From assembly GCA_036560485.1 (NCBI GenBank), contig DATBRC010000025.1, positions 1 through 43,103 of the forward strand: 43,103 nt of DNA, in the 5' to 3' direction. This DNA comes from DATBRC01 sp036560485 (GTDB lineage: Bacteria; Pseudomonadota; Gammaproteobacteria; Burkholderiales; Burkholderiaceae_D). Each line of letters opens with the position of its first letter. Position 1 is the first letter of the stretch. Both the position numbers and the translations under genes were made by a program. Below, in pieces: positions 16,073 through 23,161 of the stretch. The notes beneath the pieces are model-generated. The model saw only the letters and a list, made by a program, of their open reading frames with translations, made no database searches and was not told where the DNA came from.

Positions 16073-17818
16073 TCAGTCCAATCGGAATCGACGTTCGGCA
16101 AATGCATACAGGCGTCGCCAAACAAATTTATTCAATAGGACGACAAACAGCGACATCACGCCGATGCTGGCGATGATGAGCGGTGTGTCGCCCGACTTGG
16201 TTACGCTGGCAATGTAGGCGCCAAGACCATCGGCCTTCAAGGTGGTGTCGCCCCACGTGGCGAGTTCGGCGACGATGCTGGCATTCCATGCGCCTCCCGC
16301 AGCCGTGCACGCGCCAGTCACCCAGAATGGGAAGATCGCCGGTAGGATCAGTGTGCGCCACAGATCCCATTTCCGAAGCCCGTAGGTCCGGGCTGCTTCC
16401 TTGAGGTCGTTCGGAATCGCCATTGCACCGGCGATCACGTTAAACAAGATGTACCACTGCGTGCCCATGGCGATCAGTAAAATGCTGCCCCAGTTCATGC
16501 TGACATGACCCGCGACGAACAAGCCGACCACCAATGGAAAGGTCATATTGACCGGGAACGATGCGCCAATCTGTGCCAGCGGCTGAGCGAACCTTGCGAT
16601 GTGTGGCTTGGAGCCGATCCAGACGCCGATTGGCGTCCAGATCAACGTGGCGAGCACGGTCATGGCTGCGACCCTGAGCAGCGTAAGAAAGCCAAGCCAG
16701 ACGATATGGCCGAAGATGGGCCAAGTAAGCGCGCCATGCAAGGCCCCGACCGCCGTGATGAGACCACTCAAAATCTCGATGCCTAGCCAAAGGCAAAACA
16801 GGGTAACAATCGCACGCCACAGCCATTGATTGCGCACGACACGCCGTAATGGAGCCAAGGTCCGTTTTCGCTTTCGGACGAGACGGGAAGAGCCATCAAT
16901 GAATGGTTGCCAAATCCTTTCGTGGATCCATGTAAAAACGTATGCCCCGCGCAGCAGTTCATAGACCCAGGATGTGGGTGGTGTAGAGGACTCGGTCAGT
17001 TCGATCTTGAACTTGTCGGCCCACACCAGCAGCGGACGCCACACTAGCTGATCGCTCACCAGGATCAGCACTAACATCGCTACCACTGCCCAAAAGGCCG
17101 CTGCATTGTCGCCGCGTTCAATTGCCTGTGCCATGTAAGAGCCGAGACCTGGCAGCTTGATGTCTTTATTCATCACGCTGATTGCCTCGCTCTGTGCGAC
17201 GAAGAACCAACCGCCTCCGAACGACATCATCGAATTCCAGATCAAGCTGTGCGCTGAAGCGGGCAGCTCGACCGTGCGAAAGCGCTGCCACCGCGTTAGG
17301 CCATACGTGGTCGCCGCTTCCTGCATGTCGACGGGGATGGTGACCATCGAATGATAGAACCCGAACGCCATGTTCCAGACCTGACCCGTGAAGATGGCGA
17401 AGATGGCCGCGCACTCAACACCCATCAGGCTACCAGGGAATAGCGCCATGAAGGCTGTGACGGTCGCCGACAGGAAGCCGAGGACGGGAACAGACTGCAG
17501 AATGTCCAATGCCGGAAGTATCAACATGCGCGCGCGGCGGTTCTTGGCCGCAAGATAGCCGGTGGCGATGGCAAAGAACAGAGAGAACGCAAACGCAATC
17601 CACATTCGCAGCAACGTTCGGCCTGCGTAATACGGGATCTGGCTCGCGGAACTGTCGATCGTCGGTTGGGCGGACGGGTCGAAATGCACGAGCATGCCCT
17701 TGCCAAAGTGCAGCGCACTCCAAAGCAAACCAAATAGCATCGCCATGACCAGTCCGTCTACCCAGCTGAAGCCATGTCTCGCTTCGTTGACGGCCAGTTG
17801 TGAGGAAATACCCTTCAT
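16073..17818 (-). CDS. ABC transporter permease with two fused BPD domains
   Basis: A 581-residue inner-membrane protein made of two tandem binding-protein-dependent permease domains, so that one chain supplies both halves of the channel. Each half has its own EAA-type coupling loop: YGLTRWQRFRTVELPAS near 175-191 and YGLRKWDLWRTLILPAI near 488-504. Each half also has about six membrane segments. It lies between the porin and the ATPase with gaps of 35 and 2 bases, so the three are surely cotranscribed. No periplasmic binding protein is encoded nearby, which is unusual for a NitT/TauT-like importer. An ion or small-anion substrate is possible; the porin hints at manganese. Confidence 0.88.
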   Translation of the reverse strand: MKGISSQLAVNEARHGFSWVDGLVMAMLFGLLWSALHFGKGMLVHFDPSAQPTIDSSASQIPYYAGRTLLRMWIAFAFSLFFAIATGYLAAKNRRARMLILPALDILQSVPVLGFLSATVTAFMALFPGSLMGVECAAIFAIFTGQVWNMAFGFYHSMVTIPVDMQEAATTYGLTRWQRFRTVELPASAHSLIWNSMMSFGGGWFFVAQSEAISVMNKDIKLPGLGSYMAQAIERGDNAAAFWAVVAMLVLILVSDQLVWRPLLVWADKFKIELTESSTPPTSWVYELLRGAYVFTWIHERIWQPFIDGSSRLVRKRKRTLAPLRRVVRNQWLWRAIVTLFCLWLGIEILSGLITAVGALHGALTWPIFGHIVWLGFLTLLRVAAMTVLATLIWTPIGVWIGSKPHIARFAQPLAQIGASFPVNMTFPLVVGLFVAGHVSMNWGSILLIAMGTQWYILFNVIAGAMAIPNDLKEAARTYGLRKWDLWRTLILPAIFPFWVTGACTAAGGAWNASIVAELATWGDTTLKADGLGAYIASVTKSGDTPLIIASIGVMSLFVVLLNKFVWRRLYAFAERRFRLD

Positions 17819-17853
17819 GAGATCGATCCTGGATTAAACATTTAAGATTTTCC

Positions 17854-19200
17854 TTAGAACTGCATATGCAATCTGACTGCACCAAGATTGACTGGGCCAC
17901 GATCTTTGTTGTACCCAGGATTGTTCACGTGCTGATAGTTAAATGCAAGTGAGGCATACCGATTTAACTGAAACGCATAGTAAGTCTCTAGGATTTTCTC
18001 GGCGTCATAATTCAATCGTCCGTCGCCTATCAATATACCCATGCCACCTGCTGAGAAGTATTGTTGGGCAGCACCGGATAGCCGGTTGATCACCACAGCC
18101 ACGCCAACAGTGTCATCGTGGCGGCTCCAGCGATCGCCTTTTAGAGAAAATCCGGCAGACAATGACTTGTTGATTTCAGTGAATTCATAAGCTTCCTTGC
18201 TGCCATCGTTCTGACTGGCGCGGACAAATGCTCCCAAGTCAGACGCCAGCTCTTGCTCCATATTCAAAGAAAATCCGGCACGCGAACTGGAACGGCGCAC
18301 CAGTGCCACATCAGGTGTACGGGCTGTTTGTTGCCCAAGCTGCACTGCATCACTATAGTCACCCATCCTGCCACGATTAACGAACCCCAGCAGTTTCACT
18401 TTGCCGGGATGACCCAACCATTGATGACGCTCTTCCAGTTCAGTCACCAAACTGTTTTCGGAAAAGTTAACCCGCGTGATTTTACCGTTCGGCACGTTTG
18501 ATAGTTGAAAATAACCGCTGCGTAGCGTCCACCAGCTCTGAGTCCATTCGATCGCTGTGCCATAAGTAAAGCCCCACGAATCGGCGGCGTAGTCGAACGC
18601 CCCAGCATCGATGACAGACCAGTTCAGAAAATCACCACGCGGATCATGTGCATAGGTATTGGTGTCAAAAATATCAACGACGGAAAATTTACCAAGCGTA
18701 ATCGTCACATTATCTTTTGCTCCTGACCCGCCTAGTTGATTGGCTGCCGGATCAATCTTTTCTGCCGATGTGCCTAATGCAAATACTTGACGAATAAAGG
18801 CACGAGGCAAGCGCAGATAGGGTGTGTTGGCGCCAACTTTGTACGCTTCGCCGCTGGGAAAACCGGCAGCACCGACCGTATTATTCAAACCGAAGCCTTG
18901 ATCGATTTCGGGGTTCAGCCACAATTCAGCGCCGTGCCAAAGTGCAATCCCGGCATAGAGCGTCAGATCGGTTGTTTCCTCGGTACGGCCATTTGAGGTC
19001 AAGCTGTTTTGTCCGCTATACGGTGACGTAAAGCCAGAATGCCATTGCGTTACATTCGTCAATTGTCCGTGGATAGCCCATTTCTCGGAAGTGGGCGCAT
19101 CATTCGGAACTGACTTCTCCTGGGCTTGCGCAATCAGTGGCAAGCCAATGAGCCGTGCCAACAGGAAACCGATGAAGAACTTCTTTTTGTTTTGAAACAT
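17854..19200 (-). CDS. OprB/MnoP-like outer-membrane porin
   Basis: A 448-residue outer-membrane beta-barrel with a signal peptide (FIGFLLARLIGLPLIAQAQ, cleavage after about residue 26). Diagnostic stretches are ELWLNPEIDQGFGLNNTVG and GFPSGEAYKVGANTPYLRLPRAFIRQ, which I associate with MnoP, the manganese-selective porin of rhizobia, and with related OprB-family porins. It ends in a terminal Phe (RLHMQF), as barrels do. The start at 19200 has a GGAGG five bases upstream; the longer frame is rejected. It is first in an operon with an ABC permease and ATPase. Manganese uptake is an inference supported by the Mn riboswitch gene nearby. Confidence 0.85.
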   Translation of the reverse strand: MFQNKKKFFIGFLLARLIGLPLIAQAQEKSVPNDAPTSEKWAIHGQLTNVTQWHSGFTSPYSGQNSLTSNGRTEETTDLTLYAGIALWHGAELWLNPEIDQGFGLNNTVGAAGFPSGEAYKVGANTPYLRLPRAFIRQVFALGTSAEKIDPAANQLGGSGAKDNVTITLGKFSVVDIFDTNTYAHDPRGDFLNWSVIDAGAFDYAADSWGFTYGTAIEWTQSWWTLRSGYFQLSNVPNGKITRVNFSENSLVTELEERHQWLGHPGKVKLLGFVNRGRMGDYSDAVQLGQQTARTPDVALVRRSSSRAGFSLNMEQELASDLGAFVRASQNDGSKEAYEFTEINKSLSAGFSLKGDRWSRHDDTVGVAVVINRLSGAAQQYFSAGGMGILIGDGRLNYDAEKILETYYAFQLNRYASLAFNYQHVNNPGYNKDRGPVNLGAVRLHMQF

Positions 19201-19397
19201 GGGAACCTCCGCTTTGGTGAAGCATGAAGAACCATTCGAAGGCACCTGTTCGTCAAGTTGATACCATGCATGTAATGCTTACCACATCACGGTTGCAGAG
19301 ACGAATGGCTTGGTCGGTGCGGTATCAACGCTGAACATGCAACGGCCTCGGTTGTTAAACCGAAGAATTGGCAATGAATAATAAGTAGTGGAAGTGA

Positions 19398-19562
19398 CAG
19401 AATGATGACAATGGATGTCGTCATCATCGGGATACCACCATCTGCCTTGTGCAAGATGATGGCAAGGAAGTTCTTGCGTATCTTACCGGGACAGAGCCAA
19501 ATCAATTGCTTGGCAACTACTACAATCCGAACAAGTACCCACGAAGGGACTCCATAAAATGA
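19398..19562 (+). pseudogene. Possible C-terminal remnant of a small protein
   Basis: A plus-strand frame follows a TGA (19395-19397) and ends at TGA 19560-19562. Its 54 residues read like genuine protein, especially LVQDDGKEVLAYLTGTEPNQ and the following LLGNYYNPNKYPRRD. There is no ATG after the upstream stop, only a possible GTG within the frame. It may be a 3' fragment left by deletion, or a gene with a frameshift near 19390. I do not recognise the family. Confidence 0.3.
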
Positions 19563-19653
19563 AAACAGGCGAAGTCTAACTTTGCCTTCACACATCGTCA
19601 AGTAAAAAAGTTGTATAAATCAGATAAATATGTAGCATATAAAAATGTTGCAA

Positions 19654-19672
19654 TATCCCCTCCAGGGGGATA
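19654..19672. promoter_or_regulatory. CsoR/RcnR-type operator upstream of dmeR
   Basis: A GC tract inside an AT-rich inverted repeat, TATCCCCTCCAGGGGGATA, lies 10 bases before the dmeR start codon. This is the classical architecture of operators bound by CsoR/RcnR-family repressors. DmeR would therefore repress its own operon until metal binds. Confidence 0.75.
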
Positions 19673-19682
19673 GTATATTCAT

Positions 19683-19952
19683 ATGACTACCCACACCTCC
19701 CATCCGGAAATAATCAAGCGTCTCAAGCGTGCAGAAGGCCATCTCAAAAGCATCATCGACATGCTGGAGGCAGACCGTGAATGTCTGGACATCGCCCAGC
19801 AATTGCACGCCGTAGAAAAAGCGATCACCAATGCAAAGAAGGCACTGGTACACGACCATATCGACCACTGCTTGGAAAATACGGTCAAGAAAGGTGCGCG
19901 CAACGCATCAGACACGGTTCGCGAATTCAAAGAAATCACCAAATACTTGTAA
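19683..19952 (+). CDS. dmeR: CsoR/RcnR-family metal-sensing repressor
   Basis: An 89-residue, all-helical repressor of the CsoR/RcnR family. The metal-site residues Cys34, His59 and Cys63 have the spacing of the C-H-C triad. His4 and His7 near the N-terminus could serve as extra ligands, as in Ni/Co sensors. Three bases separate it from a DmeF-like exporter gene, so the pair matches the dmeRF arrangement known from other proteobacteria. A GC-tract palindrome just upstream is the probable operator. No strong ribosome binding site precedes the ATG. The cognate metal is inferred from the exporter (cobalt/nickel); the C-H-C triad would also fit copper. Confidence 0.85.
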   Translation: MTTHTSHPEIIKRLKRAEGHLKSIIDMLEADRECLDIAQQLHAVEKAITNAKKALVHDHIDHCLENTVKKGARNASDTVREFKEITKYL

Positions 19953-19954
19953 CG

Positions 19955-20965
19955 ATGAATCATTCAGACACCTCAGCGCTCTCCGCGCATCAGCATCATC
20001 ACGTCTTTCTGGGCAAGGAACACCATGGAAATGAACGTAGGACCTGGGCGGTAATCTGGTTGTGCGGATTCATGATGCTGGCAGAAATCATTGGTGGCAG
20101 TTTGTTCGGATCTCTCGCACTCGTGGCCGATGGCCTGCACATGTCGACCCATGCCGGTGCGCTGTTGATTGCTGCGCTGGCATACACGTATTCGCGACGG
20201 CATGCGCACGATGCACGCTTCGTTTTTGGAACCGGTAAGCTGGGGGACTTGGCCGGCTTTACGAGTGCGATCGCTCTTGCCATGATTGCCTTGCTGATTG
20301 GTTACGAAGCAGTTGAGCGATTCCTGAATCCAATCCAGATCAATTTCAATGAAGCGATCCCCATTGCCATTGTCGGTCTGTTAGTGAATGTTGTCAGCGC
20401 ATGGTTACTAAGCGGCGACGATCATCATAGTCACAGCCACGGCCATAGTCACGGACACAGCCATGAATCAAACCACGATCATGTGGATTGCGGCAATCAT
20501 GCCGATGACCATGATCATCATGCAGCAACGCATCGCGACAACAACATGCGCGCTGCATATGTGCATGTGATTGCCGATGCGGCGGTTTCCATACTAGCTA
20601 TTGTCGGCTTGGTGTTAGGCCGTCAATTCGGCTGGGTGTGGATGGATCCGGCAGCAGGTATCGTCGGCGCTTTCGTGATCATCAGTTGGTCCTATGGTTT
20701 ATTGCGCGATACCGGCGGTATTTTGCTGGATATGAACTCGGATCAACGCCTAGCCGATAAAGTGAAAAATAGTATTGAAGGCAGCGGTGATCAATTAGCG
20801 GATTTGCATTTGTGGCGACTAGGTCCTGGTCACATGGGCGCGATTGTTTCGGTCCTGACAAATGAAAAAACACGTGATCCTGCTTTCTATCGGGCGCGCC
20901 TTAAAGATTTCAGTTCGCTTTCCCATATCACGATCGAGATTCATCAGCATCCGGAAACAACTTGA
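19955..20965 (+). CDS. dmeF: DmeF-like cation diffusion facilitator, Co/Ni efflux
   Basis: A 336-residue inner-membrane antiporter of the CDF family that exports divalent metals, probably Co(II) and Ni(II), in exchange for protons. It has six membrane segments. The transport-site residues appear in ALVADGLHMSTHAGALL (second helix) and HVIADAAVSILA (fifth helix). A long histidine-rich cytoplasmic loop near 150-185 (HHSHSHGHSHGHSHES and following) is typical of DmeF. The start at 19955 is chosen because the upstream part of the longer frame overlaps dmeR and is unrelated. It is cotranscribed with dmeR. Confidence 0.9.
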   Translation: MNHSDTSALSAHQHHHVFLGKEHHGNERRTWAVIWLCGFMMLAEIIGGSLFGSLALVADGLHMSTHAGALLIAALAYTYSRRHAHDARFVFGTGKLGDLAGFTSAIALAMIALLIGYEAVERFLNPIQINFNEAIPIAIVGLLVNVVSAWLLSGDDHHSHSHGHSHGHSHESNHDHVDCGNHADDHDHHAATHRDNNMRAAYVHVIADAAVSILAIVGLVLGRQFGWVWMDPAAGIVGAFVIISWSYGLLRDTGGILLDMNSDQRLADKVKNSIEGSGDQLADLHLWRLGPGHMGAIVSVLTNEKTRDPAFYRARLKDFSSLSHITIEIHQHPETT

Positions 20966-21006
20966 AATGCGCCATAGCATTTCAAGAGGAGTTAAGTGAG
21001 CCGCCA

Positions 21007-21285
21007 ATGAACAAGCGAGGTATGAATTTCAAGGACTGGCTTTATCAACTGGTGGCGTTCTTGATTGCATGGTCTATCGTGAGTTCGTTGATGGGTTTGG
21101 TCGATGATTTTTATGGCACACTTACTCGTCTCTACTTAACCGCCTGGCTTTGTGCCGGTATGGCCGTGATGTTAATGAAAAATATCAAGTTCCCATATCC
21201 CCAAGTGGATCGAGTGGATGTAATCGGTGCGTTCAAGACACTATGGTGGGCAACTTTTTGGCCGCGTTATCTGATTAGAAAATAG
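21007..21285 (+). CDS. Small conserved-looking membrane protein
   Basis: A 92-residue protein from the ATG at 21007; an ATG at 21022 is also possible. It has two predicted membrane segments: WLYQLVAFLIAWSIVSSLMGLV, and LYLTAWLCAGMAVMLM. The C-terminal part VDVIGAFKTLWWATFWPRYLIRK is rich in Trp and basic residues. It follows dmeF by 41 bases and may share its transcript. I do not recognise a named family, so no function is proposed. Confidence 0.6.
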   Translation: MNKRGMNFKDWLYQLVAFLIAWSIVSSLMGLVDDFYGTLTRLYLTAWLCAGMAVMLMKNIKFPYPQVDRVDVIGAFKTLWWATFWPRYLIRK

Positions 21286-21331
21286 TTTGTTAATTTGTAT
21301 GTATCGAGAAATTTTAAGTTGACGAAAGTAG

Positions 21332-21718
21332 TCATTTATTGAACCGATGCGGGATTGCGCTAAAACCTATCCATAAGGCCAGCAATCCACAAACAAGACT
21401 CAAAACGACATACCCGCCAGCGACAACGAATTCGTCACGGCGCAATAGATAGAACGTTTCAAGTCCAAATGCTGAGAACGTTGTAAATCCGCCGATGATG
21501 CCGGTGAATAAAAATAATCGTGCATCATTAGAGAAAAACTCCTCTCTCACAGCAAGGCCTGCCAACACTCCTATGATGAGGCAGCCCAGTACATTAATGA
21601 CAAATGTCCCAAGCGGAAACCTCCACCCAACGGTCTGATGCAAAATCCATCCTGACAGTTTGAAGCGAACAACAGAACCAATAGCCCCACCCAATGCAAC
21701 AAGCAACACTGATTTCAT
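21332..21718 (-). CDS. crcB: Fluoride channel CrcB/FluC
   Basis: A 128-residue, four-helix protein that forms a dual-topology dimeric fluoride channel protecting cells from cytoplasmic fluoride. Hallmarks are the N-terminal GGAIGSVVRF, LGTFVINVLGC with its conserved Asn, and the pore motif GFTTFSAFGLE. Length is normal. I looked for a crcB-type fluoride riboswitch in the 205 AT-rich bases upstream (21719-21923) and saw no convincing match. The gene lies downstream of the Mn exporter gene in the same direction and could receive read-through from it. Confidence 0.93.
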   Translation of the reverse strand: MKSVLLVALGGAIGSVVRFKLSGWILHQTVGWRFPLGTFVINVLGCLIIGVLAGLAVREEFFSNDARLFLFTGIIGGFTTFSAFGLETFYLLRRDEFVVAGGYVVLSLVCGLLALWIGFSAIPHRFNK

Positions 21719-21923
21719 AGCAACATAGTTCCTTCGAATAAATTTAACTCCAATAAGAATATAGTGATAATAAAAACATTTCTATTGCTGCTTTGAGACG
21801 GTTCGCCACGACCAAAAGCGAAGCAAACGGGATCTATTTCATGCATTTTATAAAATCATATTCTGGGCAATACAGTCCTTACATTTAAGTGACCATTTTT
21901 ATTATTCTGCTAATGGCAGTCCT

Positions 21924-22514
21924 TTACAGAGACAAAGGTATACCGGTGAGTGCATTTTTTAAAGCAATACCGCCAAGCACAATAAAGATGAGAGCTGCCA
22001 GAATGTGCACAGCTTTAATTGGCAACTTGTGGGCAAAGCGGCTACCCAAATAAATAACCGGCACATTGGCCAGCATCATACCCAACGTGGTGCCACTGAC
22101 AACGCCAAAGAAATCATGATACTGCGCTGCCAAGGCAATGGTGACTACTTGGGTCTTATCGCCCATCTCCGCCAGAAAAAACGTGAATACCGTGGTGCCG
22201 AATATACCCATTGCTTTCTTGGGCATGACAATCTCGCTTTCGTCGAGTTTATCAGGAATCAGAATCCATCCTGCCATCAAAACAAATGATGCGACGACAG
22301 CCCAATTCAATACGGTGGGATTTAATACACCGGACAATAAGGTACCGATTCCACCTGCACCAGCATGGTTGATGAGCGTAGCAACCAGTACACCCAGGAT
22401 AATGGGTATCGGTTTGCGATAACGTGCGGCGAGGACGAGGGATAGAAGTTGGGTTTTGTCGCCGATTTCAGCTAACGCGACGAGACTGGTGGAAATAATA
22501 AATGGTTGCAGCAT
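21924..22514 (-). CDS. UPF0016 (TMEM165/GDT1-type) manganese exporter
   Basis: A 196-residue membrane protein of the UPF0016 family, whose bacterial members (MneA/MntX type) export Mn(II). The two inverted-repeat halves each carry the cation motif: EIGDKTQ at 16-22 and EMGDKTQ in the second half, separated by a cytoplasmic loop. The start at 22514 has a GGGAG seven bases upstream; the longer frame runs into the riboswitch leader and is rejected. A yybP-ykoY Mn riboswitch lies directly upstream, so expression should rise when Mn(II) is abundant. This makes manganese export the best assignment. Confidence 0.9.
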   Translation of the reverse strand: MLQPFIISTSLVALAEIGDKTQLLSLVLAARYRKPIPIILGVLVATLINHAGAGGIGTLLSGVLNPTVLNWAVVASFVLMAGWILIPDKLDESEIVMPKKAMGIFGTTVFTFFLAEMGDKTQVVTIALAAQYHDFFGVVSGTTLGMMLANVPVIYLGSRFAHKLPIKAVHILAALIFIVLGGIALKNALTGIPLSL

Positions 22515-22523
22515 GCAGCACTC

Positions 22524-22682
22524 CCAGGCCGGTAGAAACACGATGACCACATACGTTCCCCAGCCCTGCGGAAGCAATGTGGTCAAAGGTCTCGCCAAAT
22601 CCGGAAATCACTTGCACCATGCCGCGTACGGCAAGTCTGTTGATGCAAATCCCTTTCATGATGAAGGGCGGCTACTCCCCAA
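22524..22682 (-). promoter_or_regulatory. yybP-ykoY manganese riboswitch
   Basis: Reading leftwards, the leader begins with the diagnostic GGGGAGTAGCCG (22680 down to about 22669). It continues through paired segments (GGGATTTGCATCAACAGAC, then CGGCATGGTGCAAGTG) to the second conserved part GGCGAGACCTTTGACC near 22581-22596. The last element pairs TGACCACAT with ATGTGGTCA (22577-22585 and 22544-22552), a helix close to the ribosome binding site that could act as the expression platform. A -10 box TATACT (22694-22699, minus strand) would start transcription about five bases before the aptamer. Family knowledge: this RNA senses Mn(II) and often precedes UPF0016 genes. Confidence 0.85.
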
Positions 22683-22699
22683 TGACTGCTGCCAGTATA

Positions 22700-22981
22700 C
22701 CAGCCTTGCATTCAGCCAAGTAGGTGATAAGTATTGATATCGGATATTTCCAATAAAAAATACGCGATTCCATATGGATTGAAAGTTAGTCCCGTTTATC
22801 ACGGCAAATCAGGCATGCCACGAATCTATACACTTTCTATATACGAATCCCTTCAGTCTTTACAAGATTTATATACCGTTTTCGCTATCCTGCTGTTTAT
22901 CAAGGCAACCCTTTATGTAGGTGTGATGATGGACAAACGTTTTACTTGTGTAGCAAAACAAACCTGTGTGTGGAGGCAGTA
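22700..22981. other. kdp upstream region
   Basis: An AT-rich region before the kdp operon. It contains TTTACA and TATATA runs near 22830-22885 (CTTTCTATATACG and CTTTACAAGATTTATATACC), where a T-rich KdpE-binding site and the kdp promoter would be expected. The exact promoter cannot be fixed by eye. An overlapping plus-strand frame at 22734-22982 is not convincing as a gene. Confidence 0.35.
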
Positions 22982-23074
22982 ATGGACATTGTATATATCG
23001 GTGCAATTGTGGGGTTCTTGCTGGTGACCTGCGCGTTTGCCGTAGTGTGCGACAAACTGGGAGAGCGTCAATGA
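22982..23074 (+). CDS. 30-residue membrane peptide preceding kdpF
   Basis: A short gene with a strong GGAGG six bases before its ATG. Its stop overlaps the kdpF start (ATGA), so it is translationally coupled to the kdp operon. The peptide is one membrane helix, IVYIGAIVGFLLVTCAFAVV, followed by CDKLGERQ. Similar tiny proteins precede kdpF in other Burkholderiales, to my recollection. It is possibly an additional small subunit or regulator of the Kdp pump; no function is known to me. Confidence 0.65.
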   Translation: MDIVYIGAIVGFLLVTCAFAVVCDKLGERQ

Positions 23075-23160
23075 ACACGTTTTATGTTATCGGCGCCGTT
23101 GTAGCGACCGGCCTGCTGGTGTATCTGGTGATCGCACTGCTCAAGGCGGAGGATTTATAA
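23071..23160 (+). CDS. kdpF: K(+)-transporting ATPase subunit KdpF
   Basis: A 29-residue single-helix peptide (VIGAVVATGLLVYLVIALLKAEDL) with the typical C-terminal LLKAEDL of KdpF, which stabilises the KdpABC complex in the inner membrane. It overlaps the upstream 30-residue gene by four bases and ends one base before kdpA. Confidence 0.88.
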   Translation: MNTFYVIGAVVATGLLVYLVIALLKAEDL

Positions 23161-23161
23161 C

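Larger units (their letters stand above)
19201..19682. other. Divergent intergenic region between porin and dmeR
   Basis: About 480 bases containing the porin-operon promoter (leftwards) and the dmeR promoter with its operator (rightwards). In the middle lies a stretch with a protein-like but startless plus-strand frame, listed as a possible gene remnant. The last 80 bases before dmeR are strongly AT-rich. Confidence 0.45.

Noticed and set aside
19287..19601. A 104-codon minus-strand frame upstream of the porin
   Set aside because: It lies in the porin/dmeR intergenic region, has no family resemblance and overlaps the more protein-like plus-strand remnant.
21719..21923. Possible fluoride riboswitch upstream of crcB
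   Set aside because: A GGCGAACC segment is present, but the remaining conserved positions and pairings of the crcB RNA could not be found.
22734..22982. An 82-codon plus-strand frame upstream of kdp
   Set aside because: It overlaps the expected kdp promoter, lacks a ribosome binding site and ends just where the genuine small membrane gene begins.
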